Shown one piece after another: positions 1 through 12,512 of a DNA stretch of 38,770 bases; the stretch's first letter is position 1, and each line of letters starts with the position of its first letter. The DNA lies in NCBI RefSeq assembly GCF_000220395.1, contig NW_004085993.1, positions 1-38,770 of the forward strand, read 5' to 3'. This stretch comes from Ichthyophthirius multifiliis (Eukaryota > Ciliophora > Oligohymenophorea > Hymenostomatida). A program made the translations under genes and the position numbers. A model generated the notes under the pieces. That model saw nothing but the letters and a program-made list of their open reading frames with translations. It did no database searches and was not told the origin of the DNA.

Positions 1-65
1 GGTTTATAATGGGCGCATTCTTATAATTACTTAAACTTTTATTTTCGCATCTGGTTAGTTTTCAT
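1..65 (-). CDS. 5' end of an unidentified protein, cut by the window edge
   Basis: Reading the minus strand in code 6 from the ATG at 65-63 gives about 21 residues, starting MKTNQMRKQK and continuing with ECAHYK, before the window ends. The local base composition (GCGCCC, CGCATCTGG) is clearly less A+T rich than the flanking DNA, which supports coding. The frame also stays open upstream of this ATG, but that stretch is Asn-rich low-complexity sequence, so I took the first Met. A short basic start followed by Cys-Ala-His recalls small mitochondrial complex I subunits such as NDUFB7, but far too little is visible to name it. The rest of the gene lies to the left of position 1. Confidence 0.4.
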
Positions 66-598
66 CACATATTTATTATTATTATTAAGGCATTTTTGTA
101 GGTGTTTTACTAATTCGTAAAAAATTGACGTTATTCTTTATTTTATATTTAATTAAAAAAAAATATGTTATAATATGTATTATTTTTTGATTTTTTTTAA
201 AGAAAGGATATTTTTAATATAAATTACACTTTTTTATAAAGGACTTTTTTAAAAATTTCTCATTTTTTTTATACTTTATATTTTGCTTTTGTGTTTTTGT
301 TAATTTTTATTTAATTTGATTTTTTTTTTTGAATAGATTTTTTAATGTTAAATATAGTCTTATATTTATAAAAAAAGGCAAGCATAAATTTAAAAAAATA
401 ATATATTATTACTTGTTTATAGCTTTTTTTTTAAAATAAAATAAATAAAAAAGATAATTAGTATAAAAAAAAAGACATTATTAATTTTTTCTCAATATTT
501 TTTATTATTATTTTTTGTAAAGTTTAGTTTTTTAAAAAAATTAAAAAATTTATAAATATTAAAAAAAATTAATATTAAGAAATTTAAAAAATTATGAA

Positions 599-601
<3 letters not shown>

Positions 602-643
<42 letters not shown>
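602..643. repeat. (TA)n microsatellite, about 42 bp
   Basis: Uninterrupted alternating T and A lying in intergenic DNA. Confidence 0.9.
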
Positions 644-647
<4 letters not shown>

Positions 648-977
648 TTAATAATAATATTAAATTTTAATATTATATTATGTAAAAAACAATATTCTCA
701 CAAATATCCTCTCTAGTTTAAAAAATTAATTAGTTAATATCGCGAATAACCCTGAATTTTATGATTAATTAAAATAAAAATCCAATTAAAAAAATAAATA
801 AATTAAAAAATATAATACTAATTATCTAATATATTCATTTTAATTTTATTTTCTCTTGGTTTTTCTGTATATGCTTATTCAATTGTACATCCAATAATAT
901 TTTCCTAAGGAAAAAACATATATAATTAGGTAAATATTTTGTTACATGATAAGTTTCATTTGTAAAATAATATTAAA

Positions 978-992
<15 letters not shown>

Positions 993-1040
<48 letters not shown>
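993..1040. repeat. (TA)n microsatellite, about 48 bp
   Basis: Uninterrupted alternating T and A just beyond the putative 3' end of the minus-strand gene at 1050-1906. Confidence 0.9.
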
Positions 1041-1043
<3 letters not shown>

Positions 1044-1049
1044 TATTAT

Positions 1050-1906
1050 TCATATTTTTTTTTTTTTTATAATTTTTTTTATTAAAGTCACTTTTATCAT
1101 AAAATAAATGGATTATAAATAATGATAATATTTTTTTTTTTTTTAAATATAGAAAAATAAAATAAACATCAGAACAAGAAAAATATTTAATTTTATTTAC
1201 TTTAATTATTCATTATATTTATCTCTTATTTCTTGTACTTATGAGTTTATTATATCTATAGGCTTTGTTCCTATTTCTCCTAATTTAAATTTATATTCGG
1301 TAGGGTCTACTTAACAATCTACTCTGTATGGATCTTTATTATGTTTCCATTTAGCCTTTTAATTTTAATATTTAATATAAGGATTTTCTGTATTTATATG
1401 ATAATTTTTTTTCCAGTGTTCGCATCCATTTTAGAGTTTTTAATTTTATGTTGTAGGAATTTTTACTTTATTTGATTAATTTTTTTATAATTAAATTGAT
1501 TTAGTACTTGTTTAGCTAAGTTGTAGTATGTTTTAGACTATTTTTTAGAATTATATTTTTTTTTAAATATTATTCTTTAGGATTTAGAGTCTCTGAAATT
1601 TGGTTTTTATATATTGATTTCACATTTTGATTTTTATAGAAAGAATTATAATCTAAATCACTTTAAACTTTTAATTTTCTTTCTTTTTTAAAAAATAAAA
1701 AAAGAAATTATTTTACTCTTTTCTTATGTTTAAGTAGTAGTTATTTTGCTTTTTTCAGGTTTTAATGAAGATTAAGCAATATATGCATATATTTAAAAAG
1801 CTTAATTTAATTCTTTTTTTTAATAAAATTTTTATTTTTTTTAATTATTTTTATTTACAAATATTAGAATATTTTTGTATTTTTTTTAGCTTGAAAATGA
1901 ATTCAT
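1050..1906 (-). CDS. Unrecognised protein with CEHW motif; frame uncertain
   Basis: I do not recognise this protein. The best part, on the minus strand at about 1400-1190, contains GCEHWKKNYH, then YRVDCQVDPTEYKFKLGEIG, and ends in a charged helix near IRDKYNEQLK. The mixed composition, with Trp, Cys, Pro and His, is far from random AT-rich translation, so this is a real gene. Upstream pieces (SDLDYNSFYKNQ; SETLNPKEQYLKK; YNLAKQVLNQFNYKKIN) lie in neighbouring frames and appear to be joined across A-runs near 1555 and 1430. A 34-nt intron fits at 1683-1716. A possible start is the ATG at 1906-1904 (MNSFSSQKKYKN), but a phase problem follows it. Downstream of NEQLK the frame stays open to a TGA at 1052-1050, although that tail is low-complexity. 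Both ends are therefore approximate. The gene lies just downstream of the tRNA, on the same strand. Confidence 0.45.
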
Positions 1907-1973
1907 AAAAATTTTTTAATAAAAAAATAAAAAAAATTATGTCTTAAATTTATAACAAAAAAATAAAAAAAAT

Positions 1974-2054
1974 CGACAACTGCAGGATTCGAACCTGCGC
2001 GGGTAAACCCAAAAGATTTCTAGTCTTCCTCCTTAACCACTCGGACAAATTGTC
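1974..2054 (-). tRNA. tRNA-Ser (anticodon AGA)
   Basis: The minus strand begins GACAATTTGTCCGAG and ends GTTGTC plus discriminator G, giving a 7-bp acceptor stem. Other visible parts are a D arm with GAGTGGTTAAGG, an anticodon loop CTAGAAA with AGA at 2021-2019, the long variable arm typical of class II serine tRNAs (TTTGGGTTTACCCGC), and a T arm with the invariant GGTTCGAATCC. Length is 81 nt with no intron and no encoded CCA. It reads UCU (and UCC after A34 to I editing). A T-run that could terminate RNA polymerase III lies within about 20 nt downstream (minus direction). Confidence 0.96.
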
Positions 2055-2965
2055 TTTGTTGAAAATTGTATAATTATAAATTATATGGTTCTATTTTATA
2101 TAAATTATGTTTATATTTTTATATGGATTAATTAATATATATTTTATTGTTTTTAATATAATTTAAAATTAAATTATATTTAATTTATAATATATTAAAT
2201 ATATAAAATATATAATTAGAAATTTATTTGTTATAATTAATAAAAATATTTAATTAAATTTTAAAGGATTATTATATTTTATTATCTTTTAAAATTGAAA
2301 AGTTAATAAAATAAAAATATTAATTATTATAATAAAATAATAAATAAAATAAAAAATTATATTTAAAAATTAAAAATTATTAATAAAAAATATAATAATG
2401 TTAATTTTAATAAATACAATTAATTATATATTTTATATAAATAATTTAATTTATATTTAAATTTGAATATAAAAAAATGTTTATATTTAATAAAATACTT
2501 ATGTTATTTAAATAGTAACTTTTTTTTTATTAAAATATTTATATAAAAAGAAATTAATTATGTTAATTATTTTAAGCAATTTATTATTTAAGAAAAATGC
2601 TACTTTTAAAAATATATTATATTATTATTTAAAAAATTAAATTTATAAATTCTTTTACTAATGTTTTTTTTATATATATATACTTAAATAAATTATATAG
2701 AGATAAGTTTGATATAAAAAATGATTAAAATTATTAAATACTTTAATATAAATGATATTAAATTTATTTTTAATATTAAATATTTTATATTTACTATAAT
2801 TTACATTTATTAAAATAAAAAATTCCCCAATGTATTTTTTTTTAATACGATAAGATATTAATATGATATGATATTAATTTATTATTTTTTTTCTAATGAT
2901 TTGTTTTCCAAAAATAAAAATTTATTCGTATTTTTTTTTTAATTATTAAAATATAATTTTTAAAA
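2055..2965. other. AT-rich intergenic DNA
   Basis: Between the tRNA and the divergently transcribed cyclic-nucleotide-binding gene I see only A/T homopolymers and short TA runs. It presumably holds the promoter of the downstream gene, but no motif can be named. Confidence 0.55.
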
Positions 2966-4596
2966 ATGTAAAATTATTAAATATTAGAATAAAACTCTTA
3001 TTCTTTACAAACATAATCATCCAAAAATTTACCTTAATAATGTTTAGTTTCTTAATAATTGATAGAAAAATAAAATTAATTATAAAATGAAGATTAATCA
3101 TAATTATTTTAAAATACTTTTGATTATAACACATTAGGGTAATAATAAAAAGCAGATAATACTTTCAGATAAAATTAGACAAACAAAAATATATAATTAA
3201 GTTAGGATTCAATAAAATCAAGTATTAAGAATCAATAACTTATCCAGTTAGTAAAAAATATAATAAAGCAAGCAAAAATATACAAAAATCAAAAAAATTT
3301 ACAAACAAATTTAACTTAATATACTGAATAACAATAAGAAAAATAATAAAATAAAGAATAATAAGTAAAATTAATAAGTATACTGTAGTAATCTTTAGTC
3401 TTTAAAGAATAATATATTGCTAGCATAAAAGAACCTAATATTTAAAATACAGAGCATCAAAATATTGCCATTTAAATAATGTAAAAAAAGAGTAAAAATT
3501 ATATAGAATAAAATTTCGTTATAAAAATGCTTTCCACTTTGAAATTATTTTAATAAAATAAGGCACTTATAGAATCATAATTATTAAAAAAAACTCTTTT
3601 TTAAAAAATTTCATATTTACGTTATCCTGCTAGGCATATTTTGTTTAATATAGGTATTTTTTATATATTCTATAAAATAATATTATTTTATTTTATATAT
3701 ATAATATATATAAATATAGGTGATTTAGGATATACATATTATATTGTTTTAAAAGGAAATGTTTCTTGTTTAATTAGAGATTAAAATTACTCTAGTAAAG
3801 AAAAATTTTTGGCTTAATCTATATAGAAGAGAAAAAATTATTTTACAGAAAATGATACTAAACATGAAAAAAATATAGATGAAAATACTATTCCTTATAA
3901 GAATACTGATTATTAATAATTATTAATAGAATGTTTTCCTAATTTAAAATTAAATTATACATTTTAAGCTGGGGAGTCTTTCGGGGAAATTGCTTTACTT
4001 ACAGGGGATAGAAGGTATATATATTATAATATATATAAAAATATATATAAAGAACTGCTACTATAATATGTTAAGAAGAAAGCCATTTTTTGATTTTAAA
4101 TAAAAAAGGATATGATGAATTAATAGGAAAATAAAAATAATAAGAAGTAAATGAGCAGATAATTTTTTTAAGTTAGTTTTAGTTCTTTTAAAATATCGCT
4201 TTATCTAAAATAATGTAAATACTTCGTTGGGTAGAAATAAAGGAATTTAATAAAAGATCTATTATATATAATGAAAAAGATGCTTCTGAGTATATTTTTT
4301 TTATAAAAAATGGAGAAATAGAAATTTCTTAAATTTTAGAATTAGAAAATAAAATTGGTTTAGATTAAGAAGAAATAAAATAATATAATTATTGGTAAAA
4401 AATTAGAGAATAAAATAAAATTAAAAATCGAATATAATAGTAAATTATTAGTTAAAATTAATATTTTGGAGAATATGAAATTTTAAATGAGATTCCTTTT
4501 AGAACTTAATAAGCTTAATGCATTTCTTAAAAAGCTTAATTATTTATTCTTTCAAAATAAGTATATTAAATATAATAAATATAAATTTTTTTATGA

Positions 4597-4632
<36 letters not shown>

Positions 4633-5592
4633 ATTAATTTTATATTTATTTAGAAATTCATTGATATATTGAAAATTGGAAATTAAAGTATAATAAATAT
4701 AAAATAATAGAAAAATTTTAAATATTTATGGCATTAATAAAATATTGAAAAAATAAAATAAATAAAATAAAAACTATAAATATAAAATTTACCTTTGATT
4801 CCTTTTTATGTTGAACAAAATGAAGAAAAAAAATAAAGGAAATTTGAGAAAATTGAAATAGAGAAATTAAATGAATATTTTCCGAGAAAATTAAGTAATA
4901 TTGAAATTTTTTAAAAGCTTTAAGATTCTAATATTTAATCGAAAAAAGCTAATTAAAAATTTTAGGATTTTTCAAATTAATATAAATATTTTTTATCTTA
5001 GAATTCTAATTAATATTATTTGAAATAAATGTAAGATTCTTTTTAAAATAAAAAAGATATTTTATAAAAATTAAATGATGAAAGTACTCTTAAATAAGCT
5101 AATATTACTATTTTAGATATTTTTTCTTCGAAATAAAATAATATAATTACAAATAAAAATAATAATTCAAGCTTTTTTAAAAATTATTATATAAAGAAAG
5201 CATCTTTTATCGATTAAACTTAAGAAGAAAAGAAAAGCTCTTAATAAAAACTTGAAAAAATAAGTAAAAATGAAATAAGTGGTGAAAGTTAAATAAAATT
5301 AAAAAATTATGATTTTTCAAAATAGAATAAATAGCTTATTACAAATAAAATTTAAAGAAAAAAATAAATTTAGTGGAATAGTCAAAAGAAAGCCTAAGGA
5401 TTTGTTATAAATGTTTAAGAAAAATTATTAAAAAATACTTTTACTTATTAAGATTAATTAAAAAATAATGAAAATAAATAATTTTTATAATAATTTAATA
5501 AAATATCTAAATAAAAAAGATTAAATAATTTAATTTTAAATATACACGAAAAGTCATTTTGTAAATAATTTTAGACTTAATTTTTAAGATGA
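2966..5592 (+). CDS. Protein with two cyclic-nucleotide-binding domains
   Basis: About 809 aa in code 6. Exons are 2966-3653, 3720-4014, 4053-4560 and 4654-5592; all phases agree and the frame is unbroken to TGA. After a Gln/Asn-rich N-terminus, the first CNB fold starts near residue 195, with GDLGYTYYIVLKGNVSC as the beta-roll core. Near residue 312 comes a canonical phosphate-binding cassette, GESFGEIALLTGDRRTATI, with the Glu and Arg that contact cAMP or cGMP in PKA and PKG. A second CNB (about 370-490) has EYIFFIKNGEIEI and a poorer cassette, FGEYEILNEIPFRTQ, so it may bind weakly or not at all. No kinase or channel domain follows; the last 300 residues are Lys/Gln/Asn-rich. The protein is probably a regulatory or sensor protein like the many PKG/PKA-R-related CNB proteins of ciliates. 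The ATG at 2966 is the only in-frame Met before the domain that gives a continuous exon 1. Confidence 0.88.
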
Positions 5593-6108
5593 TTATTTTT
5601 TTAAAAAAAATATATAAATATTTAATTCATTCTTTTTTTTAATTTATATTTTATTTATATTTAAATATTTTTTAGTATATAAATATATATTATTAATAAT
5701 TAATATGTATTTAATTTAATTAATGTTTATTTATTTTTAAATCAAATCTTTTATTTTTTATTTAATGGTTAATATAAATGCTATTTTTTTTTTAAATGTA
5801 AGTTTATTTTCTTAAATATCTTTAAATTTATATAATATATATATGTATATAATTAATTTTTATTATTAATTATTTATATATTTTTAATATTATATTTTAT
5901 ATAAATTTAATAAAAAGTTTATTTATAATTTTTCTTTTATTTTTAATATAATTATGATATATTTACATAATTTATTTATATTATAATTCATTATAGTCTA
6001 AAAAAATATATAAATGAGAAAAATATATATAAAAAAAATATTAATTATTATTTCAAATAAAATATTAAAAAAATCTAAATAAAAAATAACATACAATTTT
6101 TTAAATAA
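5593..6108. other. AT-rich intergenic DNA
   Basis: The 3' flank of the CNB gene and 5' flank of VPS8, which run in the same direction. Nothing recognisable beyond A/T homopolymers. Confidence 0.55.
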
Positions 6109-6622
6109 ATGAATAAACTAACAATACCATAATTAAATGATATAAATAAAGAGATTGAAAATATATTCGGGGACGGAGATTTTAATTTAGATGAAATAGA
6201 AAAAACCATGTCGGGTACCAAAAAAGAAACCTCACAATAATAAAAAGAATAAAGTAAAAGTAGTTCAAGTGTAATAGATTCAGATAGTCAACCAGGAGAA
6301 GATTTTTCTGAAGAAGAAGAGGAAGATTAAATATAAGAATAAAATTCTGAAAATTAAACGATATAAAACAATTAATTAGATATATTGGAATAGCAGGAAT
6401 ATAATTAAATAAGCATAACATAAAATTTAAATAAATACAATAAATTTGAACAAGAATTAATTTTACAAAAAACAGAAATTCCCAAAAACTAAAATATGCT
6501 CTACGCCCCATACGATTCATTAACACAGTATTTATATCCATATAATCCAAATTAATAATCAGATATAGATATTTAATATATATCTAAAAAAAATGTATAT
6601 GGAACACCAAAATGCATTTGTG

Positions 6623-6679
<57 letters not shown>

Positions 6680-9528
6680 AATACAGACTTTATTAAGTAA
6701 TCTTATCATTGTAGGCACTTCTTAAGCTTTTATATTAATTTTTGATTGTAAAACAAATAAAATCGCAAAAATAATTGGCTAAAAAGAAGACTTCGAAAAG
6801 TATGGATATATAAGTTGTATAGATACTCCAAAAGAAGGAGGAGAATGGGTTTCTGCTGGGTATGAAAAAGGGGCAGTTATTATATATGAAACTGTAACTG
6901 GTTATAAGATTTTGCATATTTTCGATGCTCATTTTTGTTAAGTTATTTTTTGTAAATTTTGGAAAAAAACAAAAGATAATATAATTACAAGTGATGTTTA
7001 AGGGAATATATTTCTATTTAAAATAAATAAAGTAATATTTTTTAAAAAAATATAAAAATATACATATTCAAGTTTTTTATGGGATATAATTTCGAAAAAA
7101 AACGTCTTTTACCATTAGAAAGTGGTTAAGTATTTTACCAATCAGAAATCTTATGGGAAAAAAATAAGGAATTAGAAATTTTAAATGTGCATATAGTTGC
7201 AATATCTACATAAACTCGATTATGTATTATTTGTCTAGAACCTTCTGTTAAATTTCTCCGATAAATATAAAAGCCATCATTTGTTAAATAATTTTCATGT
7301 GGATTACCTTAAATAAGTTGGGGAAAAGGACGTGCGCCGTATTCTTTAATAGAAAATTAAGATTATCCTATATTAGCAGTAGGGTGGGGGAATTTTATTT
7401 ATTTGTATTAAATGAATAGAAATTGTTTAAATATTATATAAGGATAAGTTAATTCTAGTAAAGAAGATATTAATAGTTTTGATGTTGTAGGACATGTTTA
7501 AATTGACAAAAACATTTTGTATTTATAATGGATTAGTTAGAATATGTTATATGTAATCAATAATAATAAAGAGGGAATTATTTTATATACAGGAGAGTTT
7601 TTAGCAGGAGAGTTTAATGAAAATAATGATTATTCTGTATGTAAATGTGTGAAGAATAGTATAAGTTTAAATTATGACATTATTAGTGGAGGGAATATTA
7701 AAGATTTAAATGGAAAACCTTAAAATGTTTATTACAATACTATTGTTATTTTTAGTAGAAATATGTATTTATATAATATTTATAATAATTTTACTTGTAA
7801 ATATTATAAATAATATATTATTCATTATTTTATTAATTATTTATTATTTATTATTAATAATACATTATTTTATTTTTATTAAATTTATTTTCTATTTATT
7901 TATTTAATTATAATATATTTATATTATTTACATATATAATATTTATTATATATTTTTTATTATTTTATATATATTATTTATTTTTATAATGTATATGTTT
8001 TTAACATTTTATATATTTTATATAATTTTTTTTTTTTTTAATTTATTTGATTAATAGAATTATTTGTACAAATTCATTAATTTACAAAGGACATTTTTAA
8101 AGCTGGAAAGAAAGTGTTTTATATTATATTGAGTAGAGTAGGTGGGAAGTTTCTTTAAAAATAGTTTATGAGCTATATTTTAATCGATAATTGTGTTATA
8201 GTATTTTACCAGATAAACTTGACTTTTTAAAAAAATAAGAATTTGATGATATTTATTAAAATTTAGTGAGAGAATATATGACTAATTAAGAAAATTATAT
8301 CAAAACGATAAAATAATTTGATGAAAAAAAAAATGAGTAATTAAAATATTTAAATATATATTTATATTATATATATTAATATATATATATTTTTATATAT
8401 ATATAATATATTTTTTTATAATTCTTTTTTATATAAGATATTGGAGGACTGGAAAAATTTTATTTGAATTTTTAATCGATTGTGATTAATTCAATTTTTT
8501 ATTTCAAGATGTTCGTTTATTTTTTGAACGTAATGATTATAATTAAATGTTTTTTTCACTTTTAGAGCCTTTTATTATAACAAATAAAATAAAAAAGCTG
8601 CCTAAAAATGTTTTTAAAGAAATTGTTGTAAATTTCTAAAAATAAAATAAACTTAATGTAATATAAAGCTTTATTATAAATTTAGACATAAATTAAATAG
8701 ATTCTGTATTTAGTATAGGTGTTTGTTTAGAATTAAATTTATTTACTCCTCTTATATACATATGTACTATTAAAGATAATGATTACATAACTCCTTTAAA
8801 TAAAATGTACTAATAATACCATATTTTAAAGAATTAATCTATTGAAAAATCAAAATATTATATTTATAAATGTCTTTGGCTTATAAGGACAACCCTTAAT
8901 TCTAAGATTTTTCCTAATTTAACTATTCCTTAAAATATGTTCCCTATTTTTGTAAAATAAATAGTTGTGTGGATTTTCGAAGACGAGATTTTGGTAAATT
9001 TCGCCAAAGTTGATTCTAAGCTATTATTTGAAATTATTTATATGTTTTTTATAAATAAAACTTCAGATATTTTACGAAAAGATGATGAAGGAATGTTCTA
9101 GTATTTTTTATCTGAAGAATTAAAATCTTCAAGTATAATAATTTTTATAAAAAATATTTATTAATATATAGATTCAAAAATAAATCAGTATCCAGAATAT
9201 GTACATTAATAAATGATTCGAAAAATAAATAATAGTTTAAGTTAAGTTATGAATTCTCATCCTTTTATAAAAAAAGAATTTTTTCTTTTTGTGTCTAAAG
9301 TAAGTTTTTTAGAAAATCATATAGTGGATTTGGATATATGTATAAAATGTATCAAATCCTTTTTATTTGATTAAAATAATTAAAATGAATAATTGAAAAA
9401 CTAAGCAAGTTCTATTATAGTTTAATTAATAAAAAAAGGAAAAGTTGACAAATAAAATATTTTTTTTAAAGAAATTATGAATATATCATTAAATTCAAAA
9501 TAGAAATAGTAAAATATATATAAAATAA

Positions 9529-9585
<57 letters not shown>

Positions 9586-11220
9586 TAAAAAGTCCTTAAG
9601 TAATCGGATTTTTATATTTTTTGGATGGAGATATAAAAAAAGCTTTTGAAAATTATTTAATTTTATAATAAAGCTAATTTGAAAAAGATAAAATTTACGA
9701 ATTTATAAATGATGCTTTTTCATTTAATGATTATAAAATAAATAAAGAAGAACTTACTTAATAGATATTTTAAAACATAGTTACATTGGCGTAAATAAAC
9801 GTTTAAAAAACTTACTAAATAGTTTCTGTATACTTAAATTATCTTTAACAAGAGATTATTTTAAAATTATAAGAATATCCTATAGTTTTATTGAAATTTC
9901 TCAGAAACTAATTTTAATAAAAAAATTAGGAAATAAATTAATAAACACTATCCCTTTATATCAAATTATTATGCCAAAATTAACCTTATAAAGTAGTTGA
10001 AGAATTATAAAAATTTAATTTTGTTTTAGAAGATACACTAACTATTTGTAAATAATTTAAAATAGAAGACGCCGAAGGATTTGTTTAAGAAAAATTAGGA
10101 AATTTTGATATTGCTTTAGATCTTTATATTAAATCGTTTATGTAGAGTTCAAATAAAGCTATTAAACTTATTTATGTAAATAAAAAGTTTAATTTAAATG
10201 CTCTTAAATAGAAATTTTAATAAATTATTTATCTTTGTAAAAATGCTTGTGATATGGATAAATAATAATATGAAGTAAAATTTTATTTTATTTTTTTAAT
10301 TTATTATTTTTTAAAGTTTTTATGGTTTAAAATGGCTAAATAAATAATTACGTTAGAAAACGAGAAGTCTTTTTGGAAACAATTAAATAAAAAGAATAAA
10401 AATGAGACTTTAAATAATTTTTTTTCTGATATAATAACTAATTTAGTAGTTTCAATACATAAAAATATATCTTTGAATGGAATTATATAAATAATAAATA
10501 TTGTTTCTAATGATTTTACATTAAAAAGTGTAAGATAAAGTTTTTTAAAAATTCTATATAATTATAAAGAAGAAGTAAAAATAATAAAATGTTCCAAAAA
10601 TGTATAAGTTGGTGAATATTTGAATTTAAACTAAAAATATTATCAATAAATAAGTTAAGGATATGGATTTTAAAATAAATGTTAATAATGTGAATTAGAC
10701 TTTTATAATTTTGGAGGAGATTTTATAAACGCTTTTAAATGTGGACATGCTTTTCATAAAAAATGTACTAATGAATAATGCTTTTATTGTTAAAATAACT
10801 AAAATTCTTATAAGGATATAGGTATTTTTTTAATATTTTTACTCTATTTTTGTTAATTTTGTTTATTTATTTTGAAAGTTTAATAACTAATGAATGATTT
10901 ATAAGAAAATAATAAAAGATTAAGTAAATAATTTGATAAAAATGAGGTAACTAGAAATAGTAGTAGAAAAAGTGATGAAACTGAAAAAATAGAAAATGCT
11001 ATAGAAAGAGATAGGACTGTTACGAAATCTAAGTTTGATATTGAATAAGTTAAAAGTGAAATTAGAGAAAGGATGCTTAGAAAAGTTTAACTTTTTGATG
11101 ATTTTATAGAAATTTCTGATTAAAAAGTATTATTTTATGATTTTTTTTTTTTTAATTAAATTTTTTATTTATGTTATTAATATTAAATAGAATGAAGAAA
11201 TAAGGAAAAAATTTGCTTGA
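6109..11220 (+). CDS. VPS8: VPS8, CORVET endosomal tethering subunit
   Basis: A protein of 1444 aa in nine exons: 6109-6619, 6715-7031, 7073-7764, 8058-8336, 8438-9508, 9593-10274, 10317-10821, 10879-11126 and 11191-11220. Every splice phase agrees and there is no internal TGA. An acidic, disordered N-terminus leads into a beta-propeller with ICTSQAFILIFD, WVSAGYEKGAVIIYE and ILHIFDAHFCQVIFCKFW, the pattern typical of VPS8. Helical-repeat sequence follows, including YWRTGKILFEFLIDC, LLEPFIITNKIKKLP and FVQEKLGNFDIALDLYIKSF. A C-terminal RING at residues about 1306-1342 shows CxxC, CGHAFHKKC and CFYC. In other eukaryotes VPS8 binds Rab5 and, with the shared class C core, tethers early endosomes; ciliates have expanded CORVET subunits. 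The intron at 9509-9592 is mostly a TA tract and the 293-nt intron at 7765-8057 is unusually long for this window. Confidence 0.93.
9533..9582. repeat. (TA)n tract, about 50 bp, inside VPS8 intron
   Basis: Uninterrupted TA dinucleotides filling most of the intron at 9509-9592. Confidence 0.9.
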
Positions 11221-11400
11221 ATTTTTATATATTTTAAATTTTTAGCTTATTTATATAATTATTTAATGTAAATTATATATATATAATTTATTTTAAATTC
11301 ATAAAAATATTTTGTACTTTTTTTTATTTTTTTATAAAAGAATATTTTCATTTTTTTTTTTAAAAAAACAAAATTAATAATAATAAAAATTTTAAATTAA

Positions 11401-11739
11401 ATGTATTCTTAAACGAAAATAATATATATATATTATAAACATAATTTTTAATATAAAATATATAAATAATATTTAGAAGACGTATTTGAAATATAAGGAA
11501 TAATTACAAATATTTATAATTAGAAAATAAGTGGATTTTAATTTGTATAATTTATTTCTTAGTAAAGTGCTAAGGAAGCAATCAAATAAATGAATTGATA
11601 AAAATTAGAAAACTTAAGATTTTTTTGTTTAAGAATATAAAAGTATATAATAAAAATATATATATAATAATAATATGCATAATATATAATTAAAATTTAA
11701 AGATAGCATTCTAATAAAAATAAATATTTAATTGTATGA
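11401..11739 (+). CDS. Small RRM protein with an in-frame TGA
   Basis: From the ATG at 11401 the code 6 frame gives an RNA-recognition motif in correct order. Beta1 is KIIYIYYKHN and alpha1 is YLEDVFEIQG. Beta2 is IITNIYN, beta3/RNP1-like is SGFQFVQFIS, and alpha2 is SAKEAIKQMN. A TGA at 11596-11598 then stops translation at residue 65, before beta4. Beyond that TGA, in the same frame, comes QKLENLRFFCLRIQK, which looks like the missing loop and beta4. An intron fits at 11643-11702, followed by a short tail and a final TGA at 11737-11739. So this is a truncated product, a decayed RRM gene, a base error, or a readthrough case. RNP1 lacks the usual Gly-Phe-Gly and has SGFQF instead. It lies 180 bp downstream of VPS8 on the same strand. 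Confidence 0.55.
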
Positions 11740-11850
11740 TGAATAAATCATTAAAAAGCAAAAAAATAATATTTGATGTTACCTTATTATTTCTATTCTA
11801 AAATAAATATTTATATAAATATAAATATATATATATATATTCAAATTTAA

Positions 11851-11889
<39 letters not shown>

Positions 11890-12416
11890 AATGTAGATAT
11901 ATGATAAAAAAAAAAAATATGTATTTTTATAAATTATTTATTAATTTATATTTTTTAAAAAAACTAAAAAATAAAAATGAAAGTAAAGTTAGTTTAGTTT
12001 ATTTTTTTTTTTATTAATAGTAAAATAAAATATATATAAAATATAATAAATTCTAAACAAAAAAAAGTTTATACTCGTATTTTTTTTAAGATTATATTAA
12101 TATATAAATCTTAGTAGATTATATAAAAGAATATAATATAGAAAATATACAAGTAAAAGTAAAAAATTTATAAATAATATAAAAAAGTTCATTTTCTTTA
12201 TTTTCATTATATATTAATCTTATTCTAAAAGAGAATTTATATCTAATTCATATAAATAGTATAATTGTTCATTAATTTTTTTATATATATAAAAAAAAAT
12301 AGAAGTTTTAAAGTAGAACTAATAATTAAAATCAAATGTACGATAAGATAAAATATAATAGAATAGCATTATTAGTAGAAAATAACAAAAATTAAATAAA
12401 TATATAAAAATATTGT

Positions 12417-12456
<40 letters not shown>

Positions 12457-12512
12457 ATATTTTACATAAAATGAAATATATATAATAATATTTTAAAATA
12501 AAATTATATTTT
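11740..12512. other. AT-rich intergenic DNA between convergent genes
   Basis: Holds TA tracts at about 11825-11885 and 12420-12450 and A/T homopolymers. No gene-like composition is seen on either strand. Confidence 0.55.

Larger units (their letters stand above)
66..1049. other. AT-rich intergenic DNA with TA tracts
   Basis: No credible gene is seen on either strand. The stretch holds A/T homopolymers and two long uninterrupted TA dinucleotide tracts, at about 602-643 and 993-1040. Confidence 0.6.

Noticed and set aside
2946-3134. Standard-code minus-strand reading frame of 62 codons
   Set aside because: It overlaps the start of the CNB gene on the other strand. It is low-complexity, hydrophobic AT-rich sequence with no domain.
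6182-6550. Standard-code minus-strand frame of 122 codons
   Set aside because: It is antisense to the acidic first exon of VPS8; the sense strand carries the conserved protein.
7710-7907. Hydrophobic 65-codon plus-strand frame
   Set aside because: It spans the end of VPS8 exon 3 and its 293-nt intron; the composition is simple AT translation.
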